Position numbers and translations under genes: made by a program. Below, one piece after another: positions 15,246 to 23,279 of a DNA stretch of 64,000 nt. The stretch is from Mariniflexile sp. TRM1-10 (GTDB lineage Bacteria > Bacteroidota > Bacteroidia > Flavobacteriales > Flavobacteriaceae), in the NCBI RefSeq assembly GCF_003425985.1, contig NZ_CP022985.1:3580001-3644000 (forward strand), given 5' to 3'. Below the pieces are notes generated by a model that had not been told where the DNA came from, ran no database searches, and saw only the letters and a program-made list of their open reading frames with translations. Every line of letters starts with the position of its first letter. Position 1 is the first letter of the stretch.

Positions 15246-16793
15246 ATGATACATATTAAAACAAACAAATTGCATATGCTTTTAATCTTGTTGGTTGTTA
15301 TGCTTACAGGATGCTCGAACGAGTTGGATCAACCCGAGCTTAATAATAACTTTGCTGGGGGTACAGATTTTTCAAAGACTGATGATATGATTTTTTTACT
15401 TATTGGTGTTTATCAATCAGTTGCAGATAGAGGTTGGGAGCAACCATTGGTGGTTTCTACCAGAGGCGATGATGTTAATGCCGCAGGAGATCAGCAAGGG
15501 CTTAAAAATCAAGATCGCTATGTATACGACAACTCCTTTTTTGGTTCAAGAACTTTGTGGGAAACATATTATGGCGATATTATTCGTGCACACACCGGCA
15601 TGGAGCAAATTGGTAGATATATGGAGTTGGCAGATGAAGATGGGGTGGCTTTAGGGAATCAGTATATTGCTGAAGCAAAAGTGCTAAGGGCTATACTGCT
15701 TTTTCAACTGTCACAAGTTTATGGTGCAGTCTTTATTCCAGAATCTTCAAATCTTAGTGATTTTGCCAATGTAACTTCTGTGCCTTCAAAAGATGAGGTG
15801 ATGCAGCATATTTCTGATCAGATGGATGAAGCCATTCCATTTCTTTTGGATATGCGACCAAATGAACGTACCGATTTGCCTGGGGCAGCCACTAAATATA
15901 CTGCTTTGCATATTAAGGCCTTAGCGAATCAGGAGCTGAAAAACTATCAGGCGGTAGCAGATGCAGCGGGACAAATTATAAGTTCAGGGAAATTTAGCTT
16001 AATGGATGATTATTACGAATTATTTAAAACACCCGGAAAATTAAGCAATGAAAACCTCTTCGAATTTCAGTATTCCGATTTTGGAGTTGGACAAGGTGAT
16101 AGGGTAAGCCATCTTTATAATCCTTATGGGCCAAATGGTTGGACGCCTGCAGTAGCTGGTGCTGGAGCAGGATGGGGCTTTTTTGAGCCTAGTATGAAGT
16201 ATGTTAAATTTATGTTGGACCGAGGAGAAAATAAACGCTTGGAAACTACTGTATTATTTACCCAACAAGGTATTGACAGTATCATTGCGACTACCAGTTA
16301 TACGGCAGGTACATTGCCATCTTTTGTTTCCCCAACCACTAGAGATGGCGATTTTTTAAAAGATAATGCAAGAGCTATATTTTGTAGCGGGAAGCATTAT
16401 TTACCAAGTAACCAGTTGATTCCTGGTCGTACTGCGTATGGAAGTAATAAAAACTATATTGTTTATCGTTATGCAGAAACGCTTTTAATTTATGCGGAAG
16501 CATTATTGCAAGGGGCTTCAAATTCTGCTATGACAGCCGATCAAGCAGTAAATCTTGTTAGGGCAAGAGCCGATCTTACGCCAATAAGTGGAGTGACTTT
16601 AGATCAGCTTGTTGATGAAAAATATGCTGAACTAGCAATGGAATGGGGTAAACGATTTTTCGACATGGTAAGGCTAGAAAGATATGGAGAACTGAGTTAT
16701 GAAGGTAGGACTTTCACTAAGGATAAAGCTTTTGTAACCTATCATCAAGATCAAATTGATGAATTCCCTATTTTGGCTGATGTACCTAGATAA
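15246..16793 (+). CDS. susD: SusD-family surface glycan-binding lipoprotein (PUL 1)
   Basis: A 515-residue lipoprotein with lipobox VVMLTGCS (Cys about 23). The body has the TPR-rich RagB/SusD pattern: a TPR-like segment near YIAEAKVLRAILLFQLSQVYG, and a C-terminal part with YRYAETLLIYAEALLQ and AMEWGKRFFDMVRLERYG. It caps the SusC barrel and binds the glycan. It starts 10 bp after susC, so the two are co-transcribed. Confidence 0.95.
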   Translation: MIHIKTNKLHMLLILLVVMLTGCSNELDQPELNNNFAGGTDFSKTDDMIFLLIGVYQSVADRGWEQPLVVSTRGDDVNAAGDQQGLKNQDRYVYDNSFFGSRTLWETYYGDIIRAHTGMEQIGRYMELADEDGVALGNQYIAEAKVLRAILLFQLSQVYGAVFIPESSNLSDFANVTSVPSKDEVMQHISDQMDEAIPFLLDMRPNERTDLPGAATKYTALHIKALANQELKNYQAVADAAGQIISSGKFSLMDDYYELFKTPGKLSNENLFEFQYSDFGVGQGDRVSHLYNPYGPNGWTPAVAGAGAGWGFFEPSMKYVKFMLDRGENKRLETTVLFTQQGIDSIIATTSYTAGTLPSFVSPTTRDGDFLKDNARAIFCSGKHYLPSNQLIPGRTAYGSNKNYIVYRYAETLLIYAEALLQGASNSAMTADQAVNLVRARADLTPISGVTLDQLVDEKYAELAMEWGKRFFDMVRLERYGELSYEGRTFTKDKAFVTYHQDQIDEFPILADVPR

Positions 16794-16813
16794 TAACTAT
16801 AATAAATAAAAAA

Positions 16814-18556
16814 ATGAAAACATTTAAAAAATATTTTATTGGGGTTCTTATATTGCTTTTTGCGTTTTCTGCATGTGACAATGGGATTGACCCAATAACA
16901 GCAGTAGATCCAGGTGCTGATGCCACTGCACCAGTAGTAACCATTAAAGCACCATTAAATGGTGCTAAGTTCAAGGTAAACGATCCTTTAATTTCTGTTA
17001 ATATTGAGTTTGAAGTAACCGATGATATTGAAGTAGGTTCTATTTCGGTATTTATGGATGGTTCACAAATAGCTACTTTTACTAATTTTATAGACTACCG
17101 TCGTGTATTGGAATCTTTAACAGCCAATAATATTGCTACGGGAGTTCACGAGCTAAAAATAACCGCTATAGATCTTGATGGTAAATCAACTACTTCAACT
17201 GTTAGTTTCGAAAAAGAACCACCGTATATACCATTGTTTGCAAATGAGATTTTATATATGGCTTTTGATAATGATTATACCGAATTAATTAGTGTTGTTC
17301 CTGCAACAAAAGTAGGTTCACCTGGTTTTGCCGGAACTGCAGTTGTAGGTACAAACGCTTACAAAGGAGCCACCGATGCTTATTTAACATTTCCAACAGT
17401 AGGATTAAATTTAGGGTCGGAATTATCAGCATCATTTTGGTATAAGGTTAACGCCTCTCCAGATAGGGCTGGTATTTTAGTTATAGGACCACCTGATGAT
17501 GGAAAAGCTGCAGATATGCAAAATAATAGAAAAAACGGTTTCCGTTTCTTTAGGGAAAATGCTGGAGGTAATCAAAGATTTAAATTGAATGTTGGTAACG
17601 GTACAGCTGATACTTGGGTTGATGGTGGTACGGCTGCCGATGTAGCTCCTGGTGCAGATTGGGTACATATGGCATTTACAATTTCTGCAACAACAGCCAG
17701 AGTTTATATTGGAGGTCAGTTAGTAAAAGAAAGTACCTTTACAGGTATCGATTGGACAGGGTGTGATGTGTTATCCATTATGTCAGGTTACCCTAGGTTT
17801 ACAGAATGGGGACATAAGTCCGATAATAGCTTTATGGATGATTTACGTTTGTTTAGTAAAGCACTAACGGAATCTGAAATTCAAAATATCATAGAAGTTA
17901 CAAATCCTTATGTACCTACAACTGGAGAAACCTTATATATGCCTTTTAATGGTAATTATAATAACTTATTGAATGGCGCTTCGGCAAATGAAGTAGGTAC
18001 TCCAGGTTTTTCGGATGATAGTTTTGCTGGTAGTAAAGCATTTCAATCTGCTACAGATTCCTATTTAGAAATGCCAATTGATGGCCTTTTTGGTACAGAA
18101 GAGTTTACTGCTGCTTTCTGGTATAAAGTCAATTCAACTCCCGATAGATCGGGAATATTAGTTGTTGGTACGCCAGATATTGCTGAAAACCGCAATCAAG
18201 GCTTTAGAATTTTTAGAGAAGGTAATGCTACAGAACAACGTATCAAATTAAACCTTGGTATTAATAGTGGTGAAAGTTGGAACGATGGTGGCGTTATTGA
18301 TGTTACAGCTGGTGAATGGGTTCATATAGCCGTTACCGTATCGGCAACTGAAAGCAATATTTATTTTAATGGAGAACCTTCATTGACATCAACATTTGGA
18401 TCCACAGTGGATTGGACTGGTTGTGATAATTTAACCATTGGTGCTGGTGGTCCAACATTTAGTTATTGGGGTCATTTATCAGATTTAAGCATCATTGATG
18501 AACTAAGAATTTTTAACAGAGCATTGACTCAAGAGGAAATCCAAAGCTTACAATAA
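16814..18556 (+). CDS. Two-LamG surface glycan-binding lipoprotein (PUL 1)
   Basis: A 580-residue lipoprotein (lipobox LLFAFSACD). Residues about 35-140 look like an Ig-like domain (TAPVVTIKAPLNGAKF...). Two LamG/concanavalin-like domains follow at about 150-370 and 373-580. They are clear tandem duplicates, sharing LYMxF at the start, ASFWYKVN or AAFWYKVN, PDRxGILVxG and WGHxSDxSxxDxLRxFxxAL. No catalytic residues are evident. By position after susCD it is the surface glycan-binding protein of the locus. Confidence 0.85.
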   Translation: MKTFKKYFIGVLILLFAFSACDNGIDPITAVDPGADATAPVVTIKAPLNGAKFKVNDPLISVNIEFEVTDDIEVGSISVFMDGSQIATFTNFIDYRRVLESLTANNIATGVHELKITAIDLDGKSTTSTVSFEKEPPYIPLFANEILYMAFDNDYTELISVVPATKVGSPGFAGTAVVGTNAYKGATDAYLTFPTVGLNLGSELSASFWYKVNASPDRAGILVIGPPDDGKAADMQNNRKNGFRFFRENAGGNQRFKLNVGNGTADTWVDGGTAADVAPGADWVHMAFTISATTARVYIGGQLVKESTFTGIDWTGCDVLSIMSGYPRFTEWGHKSDNSFMDDLRLFSKALTESEIQNIIEVTNPYVPTTGETLYMPFNGNYNNLLNGASANEVGTPGFSDDSFAGSKAFQSATDSYLEMPIDGLFGTEEFTAAFWYKVNSTPDRSGILVVGTPDIAENRNQGFRIFREGNATEQRIKLNLGINSGESWNDGGVIDVTAGEWVHIAVTVSATESNIYFNGEPSLTSTFGSTVDWTGCDNLTIGAGGPTFSYWGHLSDLSIIDELRIFNRALTQEEIQSLQ

Positions 18557-18597
18557 TTGTATGCTATCTAAAAAATATTTGAATTAACCTATGTACT

Positions 18598-18634
18598 TTT
18601 TAGCTGCATTTATGTTGAGTAGATGCAGCTAAAA
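18598..18634. terminator. Perfect 12 bp stem-loop between SGBP and GH144 genes
   Basis: Arms TTTTAGCTGCAT (18598-18609) and ATGCAGCTAAAA (18623-18634), loop 13 nt. It starts 42 bp after the SGBP stop and ends 17 bp before the next ATG. It can act as a partial terminator or an RNA-stability element that sets susCD-SGBP expression above that of the enzymes. Confidence 0.6.
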
Positions 18635-18651
18635 TTTCAAAAACATTTATA

Positions 18652-20025
18652 ATGAAATTTCTATCCAACAAAATCACTTACATTTTGTTAGCCAATATGT
18701 TGTTGTTTTTTAACTGCAATTCTGATAAAAAAAGCAAACAAATTACCAGTGAAACACCACAAGCAAAAGAATTGACAGATGACCAACTTTTGGATTCCAT
18801 TCAAAAGCAAACCTTCAATTATTTTTGGGAAGGTGCCGAACCTAATTCAGGCATGGCAAGAGAACGCTTGCATTTAGATAATGTCTATCCTCAAAATGAT
18901 CAATATGTGGTCACAACAGGCGGAACTGGTTTTGGTTTGATGGCCATTTTGGTAGGTGTAGAACGAGAATTTATCACCCGTGAACAAGCGTTAGAACGTT
19001 TTGAACGCATTGTCAATTTCTTAGAAAAAGCTGATAGATTTCATGGTGTTTGGTCACATTGGATTGATGGAAAAACAGGTAAGGTGAAACCTTTTAGCAA
19101 GAAGGATACTGGTGGCGACTTGGTTGAAACCGCTTTTTTAGTCCAAGGCCTATTGACAGTAGGTGAATATTATAAAAATGGCAATGACAGAGAACAACAA
19201 TTGGTAGCTAAAATAGACCAACTATGGCGTGAGGTAGAGTGGAACTGGCACACCAAAAATGGTGAAGACGTTTTATACTGGCATTGGTCACCAACAGATG
19301 GTTGGGATATGAACTTCCCGGTTGGTGGTTATAATGAATGTTTAATTATGTATGTTCTTGCGGCAGCTTCTCCAACGTATCCAATTGAAAAATCGGTCTA
19401 TGACAAAGGTTGGGCAAAAAGTGGCGCCATTGTTTCTAAGGATTCGCTTTATGGTGAAGCATTGGTATTAAATTATTATGAACATGATGATGCAGCAATA
19501 GGCCCCTTATTTTGGGCGCATTATTCGTATTTAGGATTAAACCCTAACGGATTAAAAGATCAATATGCGGATTATTGGAAACTCACCCAAAACCATGCGA
19601 AAATTCATTACAAATATGCTGTTGATAACCCTGAAAACTACAAAGGTTATGGCGATAGTTTATGGGGATTAACCTCAAGTTATTCCATTAAAGGGTATGT
19701 TGGTCACAGACCTGGTAATGACCATGGTGTGATTTCACCAACAGCAGCCTTGTCGTCCTTCCCATACACCCCAAAAGAAAGTATGCAGATGCTTAAAAAA
19801 ATGTATAAAGACCACGATACCTTAATTGGCAAGTACGGTCCTTACGATGCGTTTAGTTTACAAGATAATTGGTTTTTACCAAGATATTTAGCTATAGATC
19901 AAGGGCCTATTCCTGTCATGATTGAAAACTACCGCTCAGGTTTGTTGTGGAACTTATTCATGAAAAATCAAGATGTTCAAAATGGTTTGGAAAAATTAGG
20001 GTTTACAATTGAAACAGTTAATTAA
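18652..20025 (+). CDS. GH144-type endo-beta-1,2-glucanase, lipoprotein (copy 1)
   Basis: A 457-residue lipoprotein (LLFFNCNS). It matches the PF10091 'glycoamylase' / GH144 family, an (alpha/alpha)6 barrel: FNYFWEGAEPNSGMARER, VVTTGGTGFGLMAILVGVER, WSHWIDGKTGKVKPFSKKD, GGDLVETAFLVQGLL, a YNECLIMYVLAAASPTYPI segment and a C-terminal IDQGPIPVMIENYRSGLLW. Characterised GH144 enzymes hydrolyse beta-1,2-glucan to sophorooligosaccharides. The name 'glucoamylase' often given to this family is misleading. A second copy follows directly, so a division between endo- and exo-action is possible. Confidence 0.85.
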   Translation: MKFLSNKITYILLANMLLFFNCNSDKKSKQITSETPQAKELTDDQLLDSIQKQTFNYFWEGAEPNSGMARERLHLDNVYPQNDQYVVTTGGTGFGLMAILVGVEREFITREQALERFERIVNFLEKADRFHGVWSHWIDGKTGKVKPFSKKDTGGDLVETAFLVQGLLTVGEYYKNGNDREQQLVAKIDQLWREVEWNWHTKNGEDVLYWHWSPTDGWDMNFPVGGYNECLIMYVLAAASPTYPIEKSVYDKGWAKSGAIVSKDSLYGEALVLNYYEHDDAAIGPLFWAHYSYLGLNPNGLKDQYADYWKLTQNHAKIHYKYAVDNPENYKGYGDSLWGLTSSYSIKGYVGHRPGNDHGVISPTAALSSFPYTPKESMQMLKKMYKDHDTLIGKYGPYDAFSLQDNWFLPRYLAIDQGPIPVMIENYRSGLLWNLFMKNQDVQNGLEKLGFTIETVN

Positions 20026-20035
20026 AAAGGAATTC

Positions 20036-21403
20036 ATGTCAAAATTATATTACACCATATGTCTTGTATTTGTTCTAATTTCGTGTAGTTCAGATAAGGG
20101 ACCTGGATACCAAGAACCTTATGTTCCAGAACCTAATGAACCCACAATTGATCCATTAACTGATACAGAAATGATGGATTTGACACAAAGGGAAACCTTT
20201 AAATATTTCTGGGATTTTGCCAATACAAATTCTGGTGCAGCAAAAGAACGCTACCATCCTAAAAATCCAAATTTAAATCAGAATGTGGTAACTACAGGAG
20301 GAACAGGATTTGGTTTAATGGCCATATTGGTAGGCATTGAAAGAGGATATGTAACTAGAGAAGAAGGTGTAGCACGTTTAAATAAAATTTTAGTTTTTTT
20401 AGAGAATGCCAATCGTTTTCATGGTGCATGGTCACATTGGGTTGATGGTGGTAGCGGTAATGTGATTCCCTTTAGTACAAAAGACAATGGCGGTGACTTG
20501 GTTGAAACGGCCTTTTTATCACAAGGCCTTATTTGCGTTAAGGAATATTTGAAGAATGGTAACGATAGCGAAAAAGCTTTAGCAAACAAAGCCGATGCAT
20601 TATGGAAAGGTGTTGAATGGAACTGGTACACCCAAAACCAAAACGCGTTGTTCTGGCATTGGAGTCCTGATTATGGCTTTGAAATCAATCTTAAATTAAG
20701 AGGTTATAACGAAACCATGATTGCCTATGTTTTAGCAGCAGCATCACCTGATTATTCCATATCAAAAGCAGTTTACGAAGAAGGATGGGCAAATAATGGT
20801 GCTATTGTATCTTCGGCTTCGCAATATGGTTTTCCATTAGTGTTAAAGCATGCTGGAGGATCAAATTTTGGAGGGCCGCTGTTTTTTAGCCATTATTCGT
20901 TTTTAGGCTTGAATCCTAAGAATTTAACCGATCAGTATGGCAACTATTGGAATCTCGCGGTTAACCATACCAAAATAAACCGTCAATATTGTATTGCTAA
21001 TCCTAAAGGCTATGTGGATTATGGAGAAGATTGCTGGGGATTGACCGCCAGTTATTCAAGAAACACAGATGGTTCTATAGGGTATTCGGCGCACAGCCCT
21101 TCAAATGATATTGGTGTTATATCGCCAACGGCAGCAATAAGCTCCATCCCGTATACACCTTCAGAATCCTTGAAAGTCATGCATTTTCTATATCAGAAAA
21201 AGGATAAATTATTAGGTGTTGCTGGTTTTTATGATGCTTTTAGCCCTCAAAACAACTATTGGGTTGCAGATGCCTATTTAGCAATAGACCAAGGGCCACA
21301 AATTATTATGATTGAAAACCATAGAACAGGATTGCTTTGGAATTTATTTATGCAAAATACCGATGTGAAAAACGGCTTAAATAAATTAGGGTTTAATTAT
21401 TAA
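20036..21403 (+). CDS. GH144-type beta-1,2-glucanase, lipoprotein (copy 2)
   Basis: A paralogue of the preceding gene with the same landmarks: FKYFWDFANTNSGAAKERYH, VVTTGGTGFGLMAILVGIER, WSHWVDGGSGNVIPF, GGDLVETAFLSQGL, IDQGPQIIMIENHRTGLLW. The start at 20036 is preferred because it opens a clean lipoprotein signal (MSKLYYTICLVFVLISCSS) 10 bp after the previous stop, behind AAAAGGAA. An upstream ATG at 20009 would overlap the previous gene. Tandem duplication is evident; about 455 residues, normal for the family. Confidence 0.85.
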   Translation: MSKLYYTICLVFVLISCSSDKGPGYQEPYVPEPNEPTIDPLTDTEMMDLTQRETFKYFWDFANTNSGAAKERYHPKNPNLNQNVVTTGGTGFGLMAILVGIERGYVTREEGVARLNKILVFLENANRFHGAWSHWVDGGSGNVIPFSTKDNGGDLVETAFLSQGLICVKEYLKNGNDSEKALANKADALWKGVEWNWYTQNQNALFWHWSPDYGFEINLKLRGYNETMIAYVLAAASPDYSISKAVYEEGWANNGAIVSSASQYGFPLVLKHAGGSNFGGPLFFSHYSFLGLNPKNLTDQYGNYWNLAVNHTKINRQYCIANPKGYVDYGEDCWGLTASYSRNTDGSIGYSAHSPSNDIGVISPTAAISSIPYTPSESLKVMHFLYQKKDKLLGVAGFYDAFSPQNNYWVADAYLAIDQGPQIIMIENHRTGLLWNLFMQNTDVKNGLNKLGFNY

Positions 21404-21406
21404 AAT

Positions 21407-21478
21407 ATGAAACACCAAAAAAAATCACATTGTCATACGAGGATGATTATTCAAGGTGTTCCATCTGACAATTAAAAA
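21407..21478 (+). repeat. Leader-type repeat element, copy 2
   Basis: AACACC at the 5' side, the core ACGAGGATGATTATTCA, and GGTGTTCCATCTGAC with AATTAAAA at the 3' side. Both the last C of the left arm and the first G of the right arm are lost together compared with copy 1. It lies 16 bp before the metallophosphoesterase ATG. Confidence 0.6.
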
Positions 21479-21494
21479 TAATGAATATAACCAG

Positions 21495-22469
21495 ATGAAA
21501 TTATTAAAGTATATAGTTGCTTTCATCTTTTTCACTCATTTAACGAGTGGAGCTCAAGATAGTTTTGAGTTTGTTGTCGTGCCTGATACTCAAACCTATG
21601 TGGAGGAATTCCCAGAAGTGTATATGAAACAAATGGCATGGATAGCTAATGAAAGAAAACGTTTTGCCTTTATGTTGCATGTTGGTGACATTACTCAAAA
21701 TAATTCTGATGTTGAATGGACTTTGGCACAAAAAGGAATATCTCTTTTAAACGGAAAGATCCCTTACATGTTGGCACTTGGTAATCATGACATGGGTAGT
21801 AAAGCAGGTGCTTTTGCTGATACCAGAAATACAGCATTGGCAAATAGGTATTTCCCATTAAATGACTATATAAAAAACTCAAATACCATAGCTGTTTTTC
21901 CTGAAAATACTATTGATAATAGCTGCTCTGAATTTAAACTTTTGAATGACAATTGGCTGGTATTTTCTTTGGAATTTGGTCCGCGTAACAAAACCATCGA
22001 TTGGGTGGAATCTATCGTCAAGCAACATCCAAATCATAAAATCATCATCAATACCCATGCTTATTTGTTTCATGATAATACACATTTAGATGGAAATGAT
22101 TGGTCGTTACCTCAAAATTATGGTGTTGGTAAATTAACTGGTGATGATGCGGTAAATGATGGTGGACAACTTTGGGGAAAACTCGTAAAAAAGCATAAAA
22201 ACATACTGATGGTATTTACTGGTCACATCACTGGAAGTGGTGTTGGAACTTTGGTTAGTGAAGGTGAACATGGGAATAAAGTTCATCAAATGTTGGCAAA
22301 TTATCAAAAAGGTGTGAAAACGGTGGAAAAAGGTGATTCCGGTTATTTGAGGATTATTAAAGTTGATAAAAAAGCAAAAACCATTTCCGTAAAAACCTAT
22401 TCACCTTGGTTAAATCAATACAAAACAGAACCTGACCAAGAGTTTACTTTTGAAAACGTCACATTTTAA
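21495..22469 (+). CDS. Secreted calcineurin-like metallophosphoesterase
   Basis: A 324-residue protein with a signal peptide (MKLLKYIVAFIFFTHLTSGA). Metallophosphoesterase motifs in order: FVVVPDTQTY (motif I, with Gln for the usual His), VGDITQN (motif II), LGNHDMG (motif III), INTHAY (motif IV) and FTGHITGSG (motif V). It should cleave a phospho-mono- or diester in the periplasm or at the surface. The true start is the ATG at 21495 after CCAG; the frame open upstream lies in the repeat element. It sits inside PUL 1 between GH144 and an esterase, so a phosphate-bearing substituent on the glycan is a possible target (inference). Confidence 0.8.
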   Translation: MKLLKYIVAFIFFTHLTSGAQDSFEFVVVPDTQTYVEEFPEVYMKQMAWIANERKRFAFMLHVGDITQNNSDVEWTLAQKGISLLNGKIPYMLALGNHDMGSKAGAFADTRNTALANRYFPLNDYIKNSNTIAVFPENTIDNSCSEFKLLNDNWLVFSLEFGPRNKTIDWVESIVKQHPNHKIIINTHAYLFHDNTHLDGNDWSLPQNYGVGKLTGDDAVNDGGQLWGKLVKKHKNILMVFTGHITGSGVGTLVSEGEHGNKVHQMLANYQKGVKTVEKGDSGYLRIIKVDKKAKTISVKTYSPWLNQYKTEPDQEFTFENVTF

Positions 22470-22479
22470 ATAGATACTT

Positions 22480-23274
22480 ATGAATCGAATTGGAAATTAT
22501 ATAAAATTGGTTGTTGGAATCATTCTTTTGATGTCCAATAGCGTAATTGCTCAACAAGAGTTGTATGAAGCTCAAGCATTTATAAACAATGTGGATACAT
22601 TGAACTATCGCATCATGTATCCTAAAGATTTTTCTGAAGATAAACAGTATCCATTGGTATTGTTCCTTCATGGCGCTGGCGAACGAGGTAGCAATAATGC
22701 CTCACAATTAGTTCATGGCAGTAACTTATTTGCCAATGAAAAACATAGAGATAGTTTTCCTGCTATTGTCATTTTTCCGCAATGTCCGCAAGATGATTAT
22801 TGGGCAAATGCCTCTGTTGACAGAACAACACGGCCTTTAACATTAAAGTTTCCTAGTGGTGGCGAACCTACTAAAGCATTGAGCTTGGTTATGAAATTAA
22901 TGGATGATATGGTTGCAAAATCATTTGTAACTAATCAACAAGTGTATGTTGGTGGTTTGTCAATGGGTGGCATGGGTACTTTTGAAATGTTATATAGAAA
23001 ACCCGATATGTTTGCAGCCGCTTTTGCTATTTGTGGTGGTGGAAATACTGAAGCCGCCGAAGCTTATGCTACGACTGTTGACCTTTGGATTTTTCATGGT
23101 GCTAAAGATGATGTGGTTGTTCCACAACTTTCTATTGATATGGTTTCTGCTATTTTAAAGTATGGTGGCACCCCTAATTTTACACTTTACGCGGATGACA
23201 ATCACAACAGTTGGGATTCCACTTTTGCAGAACCGAAACTTTTACCTTGGCTCTTTTCAAAATCAAAAAACTAA
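22480..23274 (+). CDS. Secreted alpha/beta hydrolase (feruloyl/PHB-depolymerase-like esterase)
   Basis: A 264-residue protein with a signal peptide (to NSVIAQ). It has the alpha/beta-hydrolase order: oxyanion stretch PLVLFLHGAGERGSNN, nucleophile elbow VGGLSMGGMG (Ser161), acid-bearing IFHGAKDDVVVP and a His near DDNHNSW. Such proteins are common in Bacteroidota PULs as carbohydrate esterases. The acyl group removed is not known. The gene begins 11 bp after the metallophosphoesterase and is followed after 5 bp by GH3, so it is part of one operon. Confidence 0.8.
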   Translation: MNRIGNYIKLVVGIILLMSNSVIAQQELYEAQAFINNVDTLNYRIMYPKDFSEDKQYPLVLFLHGAGERGSNNASQLVHGSNLFANEKHRDSFPAIVIFPQCPQDDYWANASVDRTTRPLTLKFPSGGEPTKALSLVMKLMDDMVAKSFVTNQQVYVGGLSMGGMGTFEMLYRKPDMFAAAFAICGGGNTEAAEAYATTVDLWIFHGAKDDVVVPQLSIDMVSAILKYGGTPNFTLYADDNHNSWDSTFAEPKLLPWLFSKSKN

Positions 23275-23279
23275 AAAAA

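Noticed and set aside
18652..21403. Annotation of the two GH144-type genes as starch-degrading glucoamylases
   Set aside because: The sequence matches the PF10091/GH144 pattern, whose characterised members act on beta-1,2-glucan; no GH15 features are present.
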